This document shows, piece by piece, positions 51,919 through 60,618 of a stretch of 64,000 nt of DNA. Origin of the DNA: WRGT01 sp964450405. Its GTDB lineage: Bacteria; Spirochaetota; UBA4802; UBA5550. Positions within the stretch are counted from its first letter, which is position 1, and each line of letters begins with the position of its first letter. Both the position numbers and the translations under genes were made by a program. The notes beneath the pieces are model-generated. The model was not told where the DNA came from, searched no databases, and saw only the letters and a program-made list of their open reading frames with translations. Location of the stretch: the NCBI GenBank assembly GCA_964450405.1, contig CAYVCQ010000003.1, positions 62,001-126,000 of the forward strand, written 5' to 3'.

Positions 51919-53802
51919 ATGTCAAATAACGACGAGCTGAAAAAGTATCTTACGAAAAATCCCTGGCCGGAAGAATTCTACGCCAGAACTCAGATTGAAT
52001 ATTTTTATAACTTCAATTTAGAACTAACACCGGATCAACTCTGGCCATTTATTTCAGATGCATCTGAACAAAACAGACTTATGGGTCTTAAACAAATGAC
52101 CTTTGAAGAAAAAGATGGAAAGCTTTACGGCAAAGGAAAACTGGCTTTTTTTCATCATGAATGGGAGGAGAAGCCCTGGGAATGGGAGACCCTTAAAGAA
52201 ACAAAACTTCAAAGAATCTACAGCAAAGGGATCATATCCTATATGCGCGGTCACTATTTTTTTTCTGAAACAGATAACAGCTCAACAAAGTTAACAATTT
52301 ATATTGGCTGGATTCCTCGTAATTTTACCGGTTTTCTTATACTGAAATTTGCAGAAAATATCTTTAGAAAAAAGTTCAGCAAAATGCTCAGCGATCTTAA
52401 TGCAAAGCAATCAGGTATTATCAGCTTTAATATACTGGAAGGAAGCGAAAAATATTCTGCTTTAAAATCTTCAGTTCCTGATAAGATACATGAGGAAAAA
52501 TTCAGCCAGATACGCGACTATCTGATAGATCATGGAGTCGAATCTTCAATCATTGAACGGCTTTTTAATTTTATTACTCAATCTACCGATGATAAACTTT
52601 ATAGAATAAGACCTAAAGTTTTAGCTGCATTCCTGGGTATTGAACTCGAAACACTTATTACTCTACTTCTTCACTCATGCACATGCGGACTACTCAATCT
52701 TTCATGGGATATAGTCTGTCCTCACTGCAGAGGTGTCAGAGAAAAACATCCCCACCTCTGGACAATAGAAAGCAAAGCAACCTGTGAAGTATGTGATATT
52801 GATTTTTCGACGGGTGGTATGAATATAATTGAAGTGACATTTTCTGTGAATCCATCCATAAGAAAAGTTGAGAATGTTTTATACTGTAGTGCTGAACCGG
52901 CGAAAAAACCTCACATTCTTCTGCAAAAAACATTACTTCGCGGCGGCACCTATACATTTGAAGTAACAGAAAATGATAAAAGATTAAGATTTAGAACTAA
53001 AGGAAAAAAATCCTACGGGATCCTGGATGTGGATAATAATGCATCTTCAAAGAGTCTGTACTGGGAGGATCTGAACAGTAACTCTGTTATAAAGTGCTCC
53101 TCCGGATCGACGGTGTTCATTAAAAACAGTGAAAAAGATGAGGAACAATATATAATAGAAATCAGCGAAGATGATCAGTCTGCACTTCGTCCATCGGACC
53201 TTTTTAATTTTACCGAATTCCGCGAAATCTTTTCAGATGAAACTCTAGCATACGGGATTTCTATTGATATTGGAATACAGAATATTCTTTTTATAGATAT
53301 TGTCGGATCTACTGAATATTATAAAAATTCAGGAGACACTGTGGCATTTAAAACAATCAGAAAATATTTTGTTAAAGTAAATGACATTGCAAAATCATAT
53401 AGAGGAGTTATAGTTAAAACAATTGGTGACGCCGTTATGCTTTCATTTAACAATCCACTTGATGCACTTCGTTGTGCAATAAAACTGATATCTGTTTTTG
53501 ACGGAAATGACAGCGATGTACCTTTAATGACACGGATTAGTATAAACAGAGGTTCATGTCTGGCTGTAAATCTCGATACGCTGATAGATTATTTCGGTCA
53601 GACTGTAAATATAACTTCAAAACTCCAGGGTTTTACTGATGCCGGGGAGATATCTTTTACTGAGAATTTCATCAATGAAGGATCGGTGAGTAAATATCTG
53701 AAAGATAAGAATTATACTTTTAATAATATTAAAAGCGCAGATATAAAAGGTGCAGGAGAAGTCCTGTATCGAAAAATCAGAATAAAAAAGCTCCCCAGAT
53801 AG
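51919..53802 (+). CDS. Class III adenylate cyclase with DUF5939-like N-terminus
   Basis: 627 residues. The N-terminal 170 residues look like a START/SRPBCC ligand-binding fold. A zinc-ribbon and beta-rich DUF5939-like region follows (CTCGLLN, CPHCRG, CEVCDI; about 175-440). The cyclase domain begins near 450: NILFIDIVGSTEYY and KTIGDAVMLSF give the two metal-binding Asp. Lys in VIVKTIGD and Asp in LIDYFGQ are the pair that select ATP. In VNITSKLQ the Asn is kept, but the transition-state Arg four residues later is Lys, so activity may be lowered. Similar proteins are common in spirochaetes. Translationally close to the HD-GYP gene; GGAGAG lies upstream. Confidence 0.88.
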   Translation: MSNNDELKKYLTKNPWPEEFYARTQIEYFYNFNLELTPDQLWPFISDASEQNRLMGLKQMTFEEKDGKLYGKGKLAFFHHEWEEKPWEWETLKETKLQRIYSKGIISYMRGHYFFSETDNSSTKLTIYIGWIPRNFTGFLILKFAENIFRKKFSKMLSDLNAKQSGIISFNILEGSEKYSALKSSVPDKIHEEKFSQIRDYLIDHGVESSIIERLFNFITQSTDDKLYRIRPKVLAAFLGIELETLITLLLHSCTCGLLNLSWDIVCPHCRGVREKHPHLWTIESKATCEVCDIDFSTGGMNIIEVTFSVNPSIRKVENVLYCSAEPAKKPHILLQKTLLRGGTYTFEVTENDKRLRFRTKGKKSYGILDVDNNASSKSLYWEDLNSNSVIKCSSGSTVFIKNSEKDEEQYIIEISEDDQSALRPSDLFNFTEFREIFSDETLAYGISIDIGIQNILFIDIVGSTEYYKNSGDTVAFKTIRKYFVKVNDIAKSYRGVIVKTIGDAVMLSFNNPLDALRCAIKLISVFDGNDSDVPLMTRISINRGSCLAVNLDTLIDYFGQTVNITSKLQGFTDAGEISFTENFINEGSVSKYLKDKNYTFNNIKSADIKGAGEVLYRKIRIKKLPR

Positions 53803-53813
53803 GGAGCTTTTTA
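53784..53813 (+). terminator. Terminator overlapping the end of the cyclase gene
   Basis: AAAAAGCTCCC, loop CAGAT, GGGAGCTTTTT. The cyclase stop codon lies in the loop/3' arm, so the last codons are part of the stem. Confidence 0.88.
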
Positions 53814-53841
53814 GAATCTGCTCATCAACTAATGGTGAACT

Positions 53842-53876
53842 GTATTTCCCCCGCGCCTTTGGCGCGGGGGAAATAC
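53842..53876. repeat. Perfect 16-bp GC-rich palindrome
   Basis: GTATTTCCCCCGCGCC (53842-53857), loop TTT, GGCGCGGGGGAAATAC (53861-53876). No mismatch and a three-base loop. It is far more GC-rich than its surroundings and follows a terminator that is already complete, so it is more likely a REP-like mobile hairpin or a backup terminator for the converging acyl-CoA dehydrogenase gene. Confidence 0.75.
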
Positions 53877-53930
53877 TAATTAACTCGATTTTTGAGCAGT
53901 TACTTTTTTTAACAAATTAAATCTATTCTA

Positions 53931-55646
53931 TCATGGATTTTGCTTGTAAACATCTACAAGTGAGTAAACTTCTTCTCTTAAAACTTTCTCAAACTCATCT
54001 TTCATCGGTGCAGGTCTTTTAATCATCTTCATGATCTTCTCAAGCTGCACTTCTGTGTTGATCGGCTTACCATAGAGTTCAACTGCATACGCGGAGAAAT
54101 CTCTTACGTACATGTCGAACATCTGATTCATAACATCTTCACGTACACCTTCAATCTTTGCGCTTTCGATAATAAGATGACCGTAAGCAACCAGTGTAAA
54201 AAGTTCACCGACTGAAAGAAGAAAATCAAATTCCATCATCTGTTTTGCAAGATCTGGACCTGAAGCCATAAGGAATTCTTTGTAAGCCTGTATCTGCTCC
54301 TGGAATATCTTTACATTCGGCAGATGTGAAAGACTGTTATAAGCTTTATTGAAATCATGGAATTTTGTCTTAGCATAAGCCTTAGTCGGCCCCTGCTTAA
54401 ACATGAAATCATCATTTCTATTATCAGTTATTCTTCCAATCTCTTCAAACTCACCCGGCATAAACATATAACTTGGAATAAGTTTTGCTATAAGAGCCAT
54501 ATTTACATGACGTGTACCTTCGAGTTTAGGGAAACCTACGAGCTCGGCAACTGCCTGCTCAAAATATGTATCCTTCTCAAAACCCTTTGCAGCAATAATA
54601 TCAAAAAGCTGCTCATGAACTTTTTCGCCCTGGATAGCAACTTTCATTTTCATAATAGGATTAAATAGGAGATATCTCTTATCGTTCTCGTTTGCAACTC
54701 TCATATAGTCAGTCGCTCTTAAACCGAAAAGTTTCATACCCATAATCCGTAGCCATGAATCAGAAAATAATCTCTTAACATGAGCAAACTCGGTTACGCT
54801 GTTACCATAAAGATTTCTGTGATATGCATGATTGAGGGCTTCATAGAATGAATGTGTTACTATTCCAGTTGCGCCTGAACCTATATTGAACTTGCATATG
54901 TTTATTGTGTTAAGCATGTCATCCCATGCTTTTGGACCTCTTGCAGTAATGTCAGCATCAGTGATTGGATAATCATGAAGAGCAAATTCAGCAACATACT
55001 GCTGATTTACATCTACAACATTTTTAACACACTCATATTTCGGGTGAGCAGAATCAACTACAAAGAAAACATACTCATCAGTATCAGCAATTTTTGCAAA
55101 TACAGTAACTGTACTTGCCACATTACCGTTTCCAATATAGTACTTGCTTCCATTTGCAAGATATGTTCCATCAGCCTGAGGGTAAAGTTTCATTTCAGAT
55201 GAATAGATATCCGCACCATGTTCTTTTTCAGAAAGTCCAAATGCGCAGAGTGCATTATCTTTCAATTTTTTCGCAGCTTTATGTTTTGCCTCTTCATTAT
55301 CACCAAGAAGAACCGGGTCAAGACCAAGTGTAGATACATGATATGTGTACCAGTACGCCGCACCGTAGAAACCGCAGATTTCTGAAAATTCATAGTTTCT
55401 GTATGTGCTGTAATACTGATTCGGGTCAGAGCCATACCCTTTTGGAAGAAAGATTGTTTCAAAAATTCCCTCTTCAGTTACGAATTTTTGAAAATCTTCA
55501 CAAAATTCATGTTTATGGTATTGTTCTTTCTGTTTTGCAAGTCCCTTTGCCTCAAACCATGCTATTGTTTTTTCCATGATTTCTTTTGATCTTGCATCAG
55601 GATATTTTCTGTCTCTGTACTTTTTTGGATTAAGCAATAAACTCAT
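53931..55646 (-). CDS. Acyl-CoA dehydrogenase (copy 1)
   Basis: 571 residues, longer than the usual 380-residue enzymes, as in the 550-600 residue bacterial subgroup. FAD-dependent alpha,beta-oxidation of acyl-CoA, first step of beta-oxidation. CAFGLSEKEHGADIYSSEMK is the flavin-binding segment corresponding to the family motif with Ser and Thr contacts. NGSKYYIGNGNVASTVTVFA follows as expected. The C-terminal part is helical. It shares its full length with the next gene's product by eye, so the two are paralogues. AAGGAG precedes the ATG. The electron acceptor and chain-length range are unknown; the fadB-fadA-like genes at 32,664-36,389 could supply the later steps. Confidence 0.88.
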   Translation of the reverse strand: MSLLLNPKKYRDRKYPDARSKEIMEKTIAWFEAKGLAKQKEQYHKHEFCEDFQKFVTEEGIFETIFLPKGYGSDPNQYYSTYRNYEFSEICGFYGAAYWYTYHVSTLGLDPVLLGDNEEAKHKAAKKLKDNALCAFGLSEKEHGADIYSSEMKLYPQADGTYLANGSKYYIGNGNVASTVTVFAKIADTDEYVFFVVDSAHPKYECVKNVVDVNQQYVAEFALHDYPITDADITARGPKAWDDMLNTINICKFNIGSGATGIVTHSFYEALNHAYHRNLYGNSVTEFAHVKRLFSDSWLRIMGMKLFGLRATDYMRVANENDKRYLLFNPIMKMKVAIQGEKVHEQLFDIIAAKGFEKDTYFEQAVAELVGFPKLEGTRHVNMALIAKLIPSYMFMPGEFEEIGRITDNRNDDFMFKQGPTKAYAKTKFHDFNKAYNSLSHLPNVKIFQEQIQAYKEFLMASGPDLAKQMMEFDFLLSVGELFTLVAYGHLIIESAKIEGVREDVMNQMFDMYVRDFSAYAVELYGKPINTEVQLEKIMKMIKRPAPMKDEFEKVLREEVYSLVDVYKQNP

Positions 55647-55902
55647 AATATACTCCTTTTTTTGTTGGGAGATAAATCAAAAGAACATCTATCTCTTACT
55701 GAATTATGTAACTTCTCAAAAACCAGTTTGCAACTAATCTCCGCAGTACTGTAAGATTTGGAGTTTATGTTCTACATTCTGTTTAAGAATAGTTATTAAA
55801 CACTGTTAATAAAAAGAAACATTGTTCCTTTTTGTCAACAGAATTTGCGTGAAAATGGCTTAAAAACAGAAAAAATTATGCAATTTGGTTCATATGATTT
55901 TG
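55647..55902. other. Gap between the two acyl-CoA dehydrogenase genes
   Basis: About 256 bp before the terminator at 55903. AT-rich, with no repeat or RNA recognised. It must carry the promoter of copy 1, because a terminator ends copy 2 upstream of it. Confidence 0.5.
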
Positions 55903-55934
55903 ACAAAAAAAGCCGCAGATTTTAATCTGCGGCT
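55903..55934 (-). terminator. Terminator of acyl-CoA dehydrogenase copy 2
   Basis: AGCCGCAGATT (55911-55921) and AATCTGCGGCT (55924-55934) pair perfectly. The A-run at 55904-55911 gives the T-run on the minus strand. Confidence 0.9.
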
Positions 55935-55960
55935 TCTCATGGGATCTATTTGATGAACTG

Positions 55961-57658
55961 TTAGTCGTTCATTTTATATTCGCCCTTCATTGAATAAACA
56001 TTCTTTTCCCAAACTCTCATGAACTTATCTACATCGGCAACGGGATTTTTTATCATCTTGATGCAATATGCAAGCTGCTCCAGAGAGTTGCTCTTCTTCT
56101 GATAAAGCTGTACTGCATATTTAGAGAAATCTCTTACTAAGACATCAAAGATCATATCAAGAACATCATCATCAACTTTTTGTATCTTAGCATTCTCAAT
56201 GATAAGCTGACCGTAAGCAACAACAGTCATGAGCTCACCCATAGCAAGAAGATAATCGATATCCTTGTTCTGTTCTTTTGTAGGAGTAGCTTTTGCAAGG
56301 AACTCCTTAAATATAGCGATCTGCTCCTTAATAACTCTGATATTCGGGAGATCGATGCTGTTATATGCAATATTGTAATCATGGAATTGAATTTTTGAAA
56401 GACCGCTTGTTGGACCCTGATTCATCAGGAACGCATCGTTTCTTGCGTCGTCAACCTGTGGAACCGGTGCAAATTCAGCAGTATTGAAGAAGTAATTAGT
56501 AATAAACTTAACAACAAGCGCCATATTAACATGAACTGTTCCTTCAAGTTTAGGGAACATTCTGATTTCCCATGTAGCCATTTCAAAATAAGGATCTTTT
56601 TCAAATCCTTTAGCAGCGATAACATCCCATAGAAGATTGATTACCTCTTCACCCTCTCTGGTAACTTTCATTTTACATAGCGGATCATAAAGGAGATATC
56701 TTCTATCTTCAGCAGATGCAGTTCTCATATAGTCAACTGCTCTGAGGTTGAAGAGTTTCATCGCGCATATTCTTAAATATGAATCTGTTAAAAGCTGTTT
56801 TATATGAGGAAAATCCGTTACATATTTTCCATATAGATTTCTGTTTGCAGCATGATCAATCGCTTCGTATAATGCATGAGTTGTAATACCAACAGCACCA
56901 GGTCCGAGGTTGAACTTACATACGTTTACAGTATTAAGCATATTGTCCCATGCTTTAGGGCCTTTCTCTGTAATATCAGCTTCAGTTATCGGATAATCAT
57001 GAACTGCATATTCAGCTACATAGTTCTGATGAGCAACAGTGTTTTGAACGCACTCATAATTAGGATGTTTGGAGTCTACACAGAAAAATACGTAATCGTC
57101 AGTGTCTCCGATCTTTGAAAAAGTAGAGATCATAGCTGCTTCGTTTCCGTTTCCTATATAGTACTTGTCGCCGTTAGCTAAATATTTACCGTCACCTTGT
57201 GGATAGAGCATCATATCACTTGAGTAGATATCAGCGCCGTGTTCTTTTTCTGAAAGTCCGAAGGCAAAAACTTCACCCTGTTCAACCAGCTTTGCAGCTT
57301 TGTGTTTAGCTTCTTCATTACTTCCCATCCATACCGGACAGATTCCCAGCTGAGAAACATCCCAAACGTACCAGTATGCAATTCCATAGAATCCCATAAG
57401 TTCAGCCCAATGGAAAATTCTGTATGTATCCCATCTGCTGTCAGCTGCACCGTAACCGGCAGGTGTTAAGAGTTTCGCAAAAATCTTATGCTCTTTCTGA
57501 AAATCTACGAAATCTTTCGGCCATACTCTTTCATGGAAATCAGATTTCACTTTTTTAAGACCTTTTTTCTCAAAAAACTCAATTGTTTTAAGCATCATTT
57601 CCGTTGAATCTTTATCAGGAAATTTTACATCGTATTTTTTAGGATTTAACAACTTCAT
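55961..57658 (-). CDS. Acyl-CoA dehydrogenase (copy 2)
   Basis: 565 residues, a paralogue of the preceding enzyme. FAFGLSEKEHGADIYSSDMM and LANGDKYYIGNGNEAAMIST match copy 1 nearly residue for residue; GPKAWDNMLNTVNVCKFNLG and HDYPITEADI are also shared. Differences gather in the N-terminal 80 residues and the substrate-facing helices, as expected if the copies prefer different acyl chains. GAGG precedes the ATG. Each copy has its own transcript, judged from the terminator between them. ATACAAAATGT upstream (57846-57856) recalls the fad operon operator candidate. Confidence 0.88.
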   Translation of the reverse strand: MKLLNPKKYDVKFPDKDSTEMMLKTIEFFEKKGLKKVKSDFHERVWPKDFVDFQKEHKIFAKLLTPAGYGAADSRWDTYRIFHWAELMGFYGIAYWYVWDVSQLGICPVWMGSNEEAKHKAAKLVEQGEVFAFGLSEKEHGADIYSSDMMLYPQGDGKYLANGDKYYIGNGNEAAMISTFSKIGDTDDYVFFCVDSKHPNYECVQNTVAHQNYVAEYAVHDYPITEADITEKGPKAWDNMLNTVNVCKFNLGPGAVGITTHALYEAIDHAANRNLYGKYVTDFPHIKQLLTDSYLRICAMKLFNLRAVDYMRTASAEDRRYLLYDPLCKMKVTREGEEVINLLWDVIAAKGFEKDPYFEMATWEIRMFPKLEGTVHVNMALVVKFITNYFFNTAEFAPVPQVDDARNDAFLMNQGPTSGLSKIQFHDYNIAYNSIDLPNIRVIKEQIAIFKEFLAKATPTKEQNKDIDYLLAMGELMTVVAYGQLIIENAKIQKVDDDVLDMIFDVLVRDFSKYAVQLYQKKSNSLEQLAYCIKMIKNPVADVDKFMRVWEKNVYSMKGEYKMND

Positions 57659-57995
57659 TATAATACCTCTTTATTTAAGATAAAAATTATCTTTATTTAT
57701 TTGTACAGTTTTTAGTTCTTTGAACATTGCATCTTTGAGGGATGCTATCCTTAAGATTATGCAGGAACTTACTGTCTAGATAATTTAGTACTGTAGTAAA
57801 TAGAAAATATTGATTATTTGCTGTCAATATATTTGTGCTGAAATATACAAAATGTGCCTATATACAAATAGATGCATAATCTAATTTATATATTAAAGCA
57901 TTAATCTATCGATGTAAATTTTCTCTGGACAATCAGATGGTTTGGGTTCATATGACTCTTGAAATATTAAACATTTTTGAATCCGGGGTAATACT
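57659..57995. other. Divergent gap between acyl-CoA dehydrogenase copy 2 and the MoxR gene
   Basis: 337 bp, AT-rich, carrying both promoters. Apart from ATACAAAATGT (57846-57856) I see no repeat or structured element. GGGG seven bases before the TTG at 57996 is the MoxR ribosome site. Confidence 0.5.
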
Positions 57996-59153
57996 TTGAA
58001 GAAACAGGCATCGGAAGTTACAATTCATGAGCTTCAGGAAATAATTGAAAAATATATCGAAAGCAGCGAAAATCTGAATTATGCTGTAAAAATATCCGGC
58101 CACCCGGGAGTTGGTAAATCCGCTCTCGTAAAAGAGATCGCAGATAAAATGAATTATTTTTTTATCGATACACGCCTTGCATTTAAAGAAAATGTAGATC
58201 TTGGCGGTTACCCGGTTCCCGACAACAACACTCAGCAGATGATATATTTCAGACCTAAATTTATTCCACCCGCAGATATACCCGATGGATACAGCGGGAT
58301 TCTCTGGTTTCTCGATGAGTCTAACCGTGCTCACCCCACGGTGATACAGACTTTATTTCAGATTATCACGGAAAACAAATGCGGAGAACACCTCCTTAAT
58401 AAAAAAACATCCATTATACTTGCAGGAAATCTTGGCGAAGGTGATGATACAACCATTACACAATTTGACGATTCGGCACTTGACGGCAGGCTTGCAATTT
58501 TTCATTTAAAACCATCCGCAGAGGACTGGCTTATCTGGGGTTATAAAGAGGAAATCCATCCTTACATATTGAAATATATATCTTCATTTCCTGAAAAACT
58601 CTGGGACGAAGAAAGGATAAATCCAAACCCGCGCGGCTGGCATCAGGTTTCAAACGCATTGAAATATTCATATGGTCTGATCGATGAAAAGTCGCTTATC
58701 GATTATCTTTCAGGGAGTGCCGGGAATACTCTTGAAAAAATGATTTATACTCTTGTGGGCAATATTGCCGGAACAGATTTTCTGATGCAGCTTACATCTC
58801 CAAGGCAGATCAGCTCGGAGGATATTCTTTCCGGAAATCAGGATAAACTGGAAAAAGTTAAAATACGAGAAATCCCTACAGAGGATTTACTCTGGGCTCT
58901 TAACGGAACTATGGAGATAATGGAATTAAAAGCTGTTTCATCGGGAGGCAAACTTACCAATGATGACATCAAGCTTCTAGGTAATATTCTAACCTTTATC
59001 GGCTTTTCGAGAGGAGATATCAGAATGTCATATTTTTTTCTGCTGCTCAAACAGTGCGGAATCTTTACTCTCATCCCCGATGCACTTAAGACTCTCACTG
59101 ATAAAAAGTTAACCGAAGAGTTGAGATTGAAATTTGAGAATCTTTTAAATTAG
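57996..59153 (+). CDS. MoxR-type AAA+ ATPase
   Basis: 385 residues, TTG start with GGGG upstream. One AAA+ module: SGHPGVGKSALVKEIADKM is Walker A (about 35-45), FIDTRLAFKENVDLGGYPVP the loop typical of MoxR relatives, GILWFLDESNRAHPTVIQ Walker B (about 105), SIILAGNLGEGDD sensor 1, and LDGRLAIFHLKPS with the Arg finger region. The C-terminal part is a helical lid. MoxR ATPases work with von Willebrand A-domain partners as chaperones or metal-insertion machines. The partner is the next gene, 16 bases on. The target is unknown. Confidence 0.88.
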   Translation: MKKQASEVTIHELQEIIEKYIESSENLNYAVKISGHPGVGKSALVKEIADKMNYFFIDTRLAFKENVDLGGYPVPDNNTQQMIYFRPKFIPPADIPDGYSGILWFLDESNRAHPTVIQTLFQIITENKCGEHLLNKKTSIILAGNLGEGDDTTITQFDDSALDGRLAIFHLKPSAEDWLIWGYKEEIHPYILKYISSFPEKLWDEERINPNPRGWHQVSNALKYSYGLIDEKSLIDYLSGSAGNTLEKMIYTLVGNIAGTDFLMQLTSPRQISSEDILSGNQDKLEKVKIREIPTEDLLWALNGTMEIMELKAVSSGGKLTNDDIKLLGNILTFIGFSRGDIRMSYFFLLLKQCGIFTLIPDALKTLTDKKLTEELRLKFENLLN

Positions 59154-59169
59154 CTCCGGTATGTGAAGA

Positions 59170-60618
59170 ATGGAATTTGAACTTATACTCGAGAATTTGT
59201 GGAAAAAAAGCAGATTCACATCATACTTCTATCAAGGTGTAGATTTTACTGAAGAAAGTTCTATTCCAACGCTTGCACTTGGCCTCTACTCATCAAGACT
59301 TACCTTATTCTATAATCAAAAGTTTATCTCATCTCTAAGCGGCGACGAACTCACAGGACTTTTAATCCACGAAATGATGCACATAGTTTTGAATCATGAC
59401 CACAGAGGCTTCACTGACGGAGATATCTATCTCCAGAATCTTGCGCAGGATATGGCCATAAACTCATATATTACTGAAAATAAAAAAAAATTCTTCTCCG
59501 GATCAAGTCAGTACCTGAACGATGCACCTGAACTTATACTTCCATATGGACTCCCCGTTATACCCGAAATGTTTTTTACAGATACTTCAATCACCGACCC
59601 AATTTGGGAGGAGATTTATCGATGGCTCAAGCTTCAGCCGGAAGAAGAAATCAAAAACTATAAATTCAACGGATCTGAAAATAAACAATCAGGAGTAAAC
59701 ATTCCGGCAAAATCCAGCATCGAACAGATGAAAGAGGATCTGGAAAGTCTTGATCTGACTTACAGCAAAGCGCCGAAGGAGCAATATACCGGATTTAAAA
59801 ACATGACGGGTTTGATGTTCAATAAAAATGATGGTGAACACATTCCCACCGGTATTCATATAATGAACAAAAAAACTGATCTCAACACGCTGGATGCCAA
59901 ACTCAATCATTTCATGACTGTGGCAAAAAAGGATGAAGTTTCAGCAAATGAAAGAATATTTAACGATATAAGCTCCCTGATAAACGCTCCTCAAAAAACA
60001 GATCTTTCCTGGAGTGAAAAGATTAAAAGTATTGTTGATATAACCGCTCAATCAAGCGAATGGGAATACTCATACAGCAGATTTAATAAAAGATATTTCA
60101 CCAAAGGGATATATGCCCCCGGCAGATCATTCAAAGATAAAGAGGCAATAACTGTAATTGTCGACGTATCAGGATCGATGGTAATGAAGCCTGGCGACAT
60201 CGAATCTGCTTTTGGTATTATAGAAGGGCTTCTTGCTAAATTTAAAATTTATCTTTTATGTATCGATGAAAATCTTTTCATCCCCGAAAAAAAGAATAAC
60301 CTCTTTATTAAATCAGAAAGAAATACAAAACCTCACGAATACAAAAAAGGAGATTGGAAATTTTTAAAAACCGGAAGCAGCGGTACAACCTACTTTGCTT
60401 CACTTTTCAATAACTACATGGAAAACCATACGGAACTCCTCATCGTGATAACAGATGGCTATATTTACGACATCGATCGTTTAAAAAAATACAATAACAC
60501 ATTATGGCTTATCAGCGAAAACAGGGAAGAACCTTTCATTGCGCCATTCGGGAAGAGTATTAAAATTACATCCTCAAAAGCCGAACGGCGACTAAAAATT
60601 TCAGGCAGGAGTAAATGA
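59170..60618 (+). CDS. DUF2201-like metallopeptidase/VWA domain protein
   Basis: 482 residues. The N-terminal domain (about 20-130) has GLLIHEMMHIVLNHDHRG, an H-E-x2-H motif with a further His, as in the putative metallopeptidase half of DUF2201 proteins, then NLAQDMAINSYI. The C-terminal domain (about 325-480) is VWA-like: ITVIVDVSGSMVMKPGDIES with a full D-x-S-x-S metal site, and LLIVITDGYIYDID. A linker of about 190 residues joins them. Such proteins pair with MoxR ATPases. Its stop overlaps the start of the third gene by four bases (ATGA), so all three are made together. Whether the peptidase site is active is unknown. Confidence 0.82.
   Translation: MEFELILENLWKKSRFTSYFYQGVDFTEESSIPTLALGLYSSRLTLFYNQKFISSLSGDELTGLLIHEMMHIVLNHDHRGFTDGDIYLQNLAQDMAINSYITENKKKFFSGSSQYLNDAPELILPYGLPVIPEMFFTDTSITDPIWEEIYRWLKLQPEEEIKNYKFNGSENKQSGVNIPAKSSIEQMKEDLESLDLTYSKAPKEQYTGFKNMTGLMFNKNDGEHIPTGIHIMNKKTDLNTLDAKLNHFMTVAKKDEVSANERIFNDISSLINAPQKTDLSWSEKIKSIVDITAQSSEWEYSYSRFNKRYFTKGIYAPGRSFKDKEAITVIVDVSGSMVMKPGDIESAFGIIEGLLAKFKIYLLCIDENLFIPEKKNNLFIKSERNTKPHEYKKGDWKFLKTGSSGTTYFASLFNNYMENHTELLIVITDGYIYDIDRLKKYNNTLWLISENREEPFIAPFGKSIKITSSKAERRLKISGRSK

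Noticed and set aside
57948..58334. 128-codon minus-strand frame opposite the MoxR gene start
   Set aside because: Antisense to the Walker A and B region of a clear AAA+ gene; no supporting signal.
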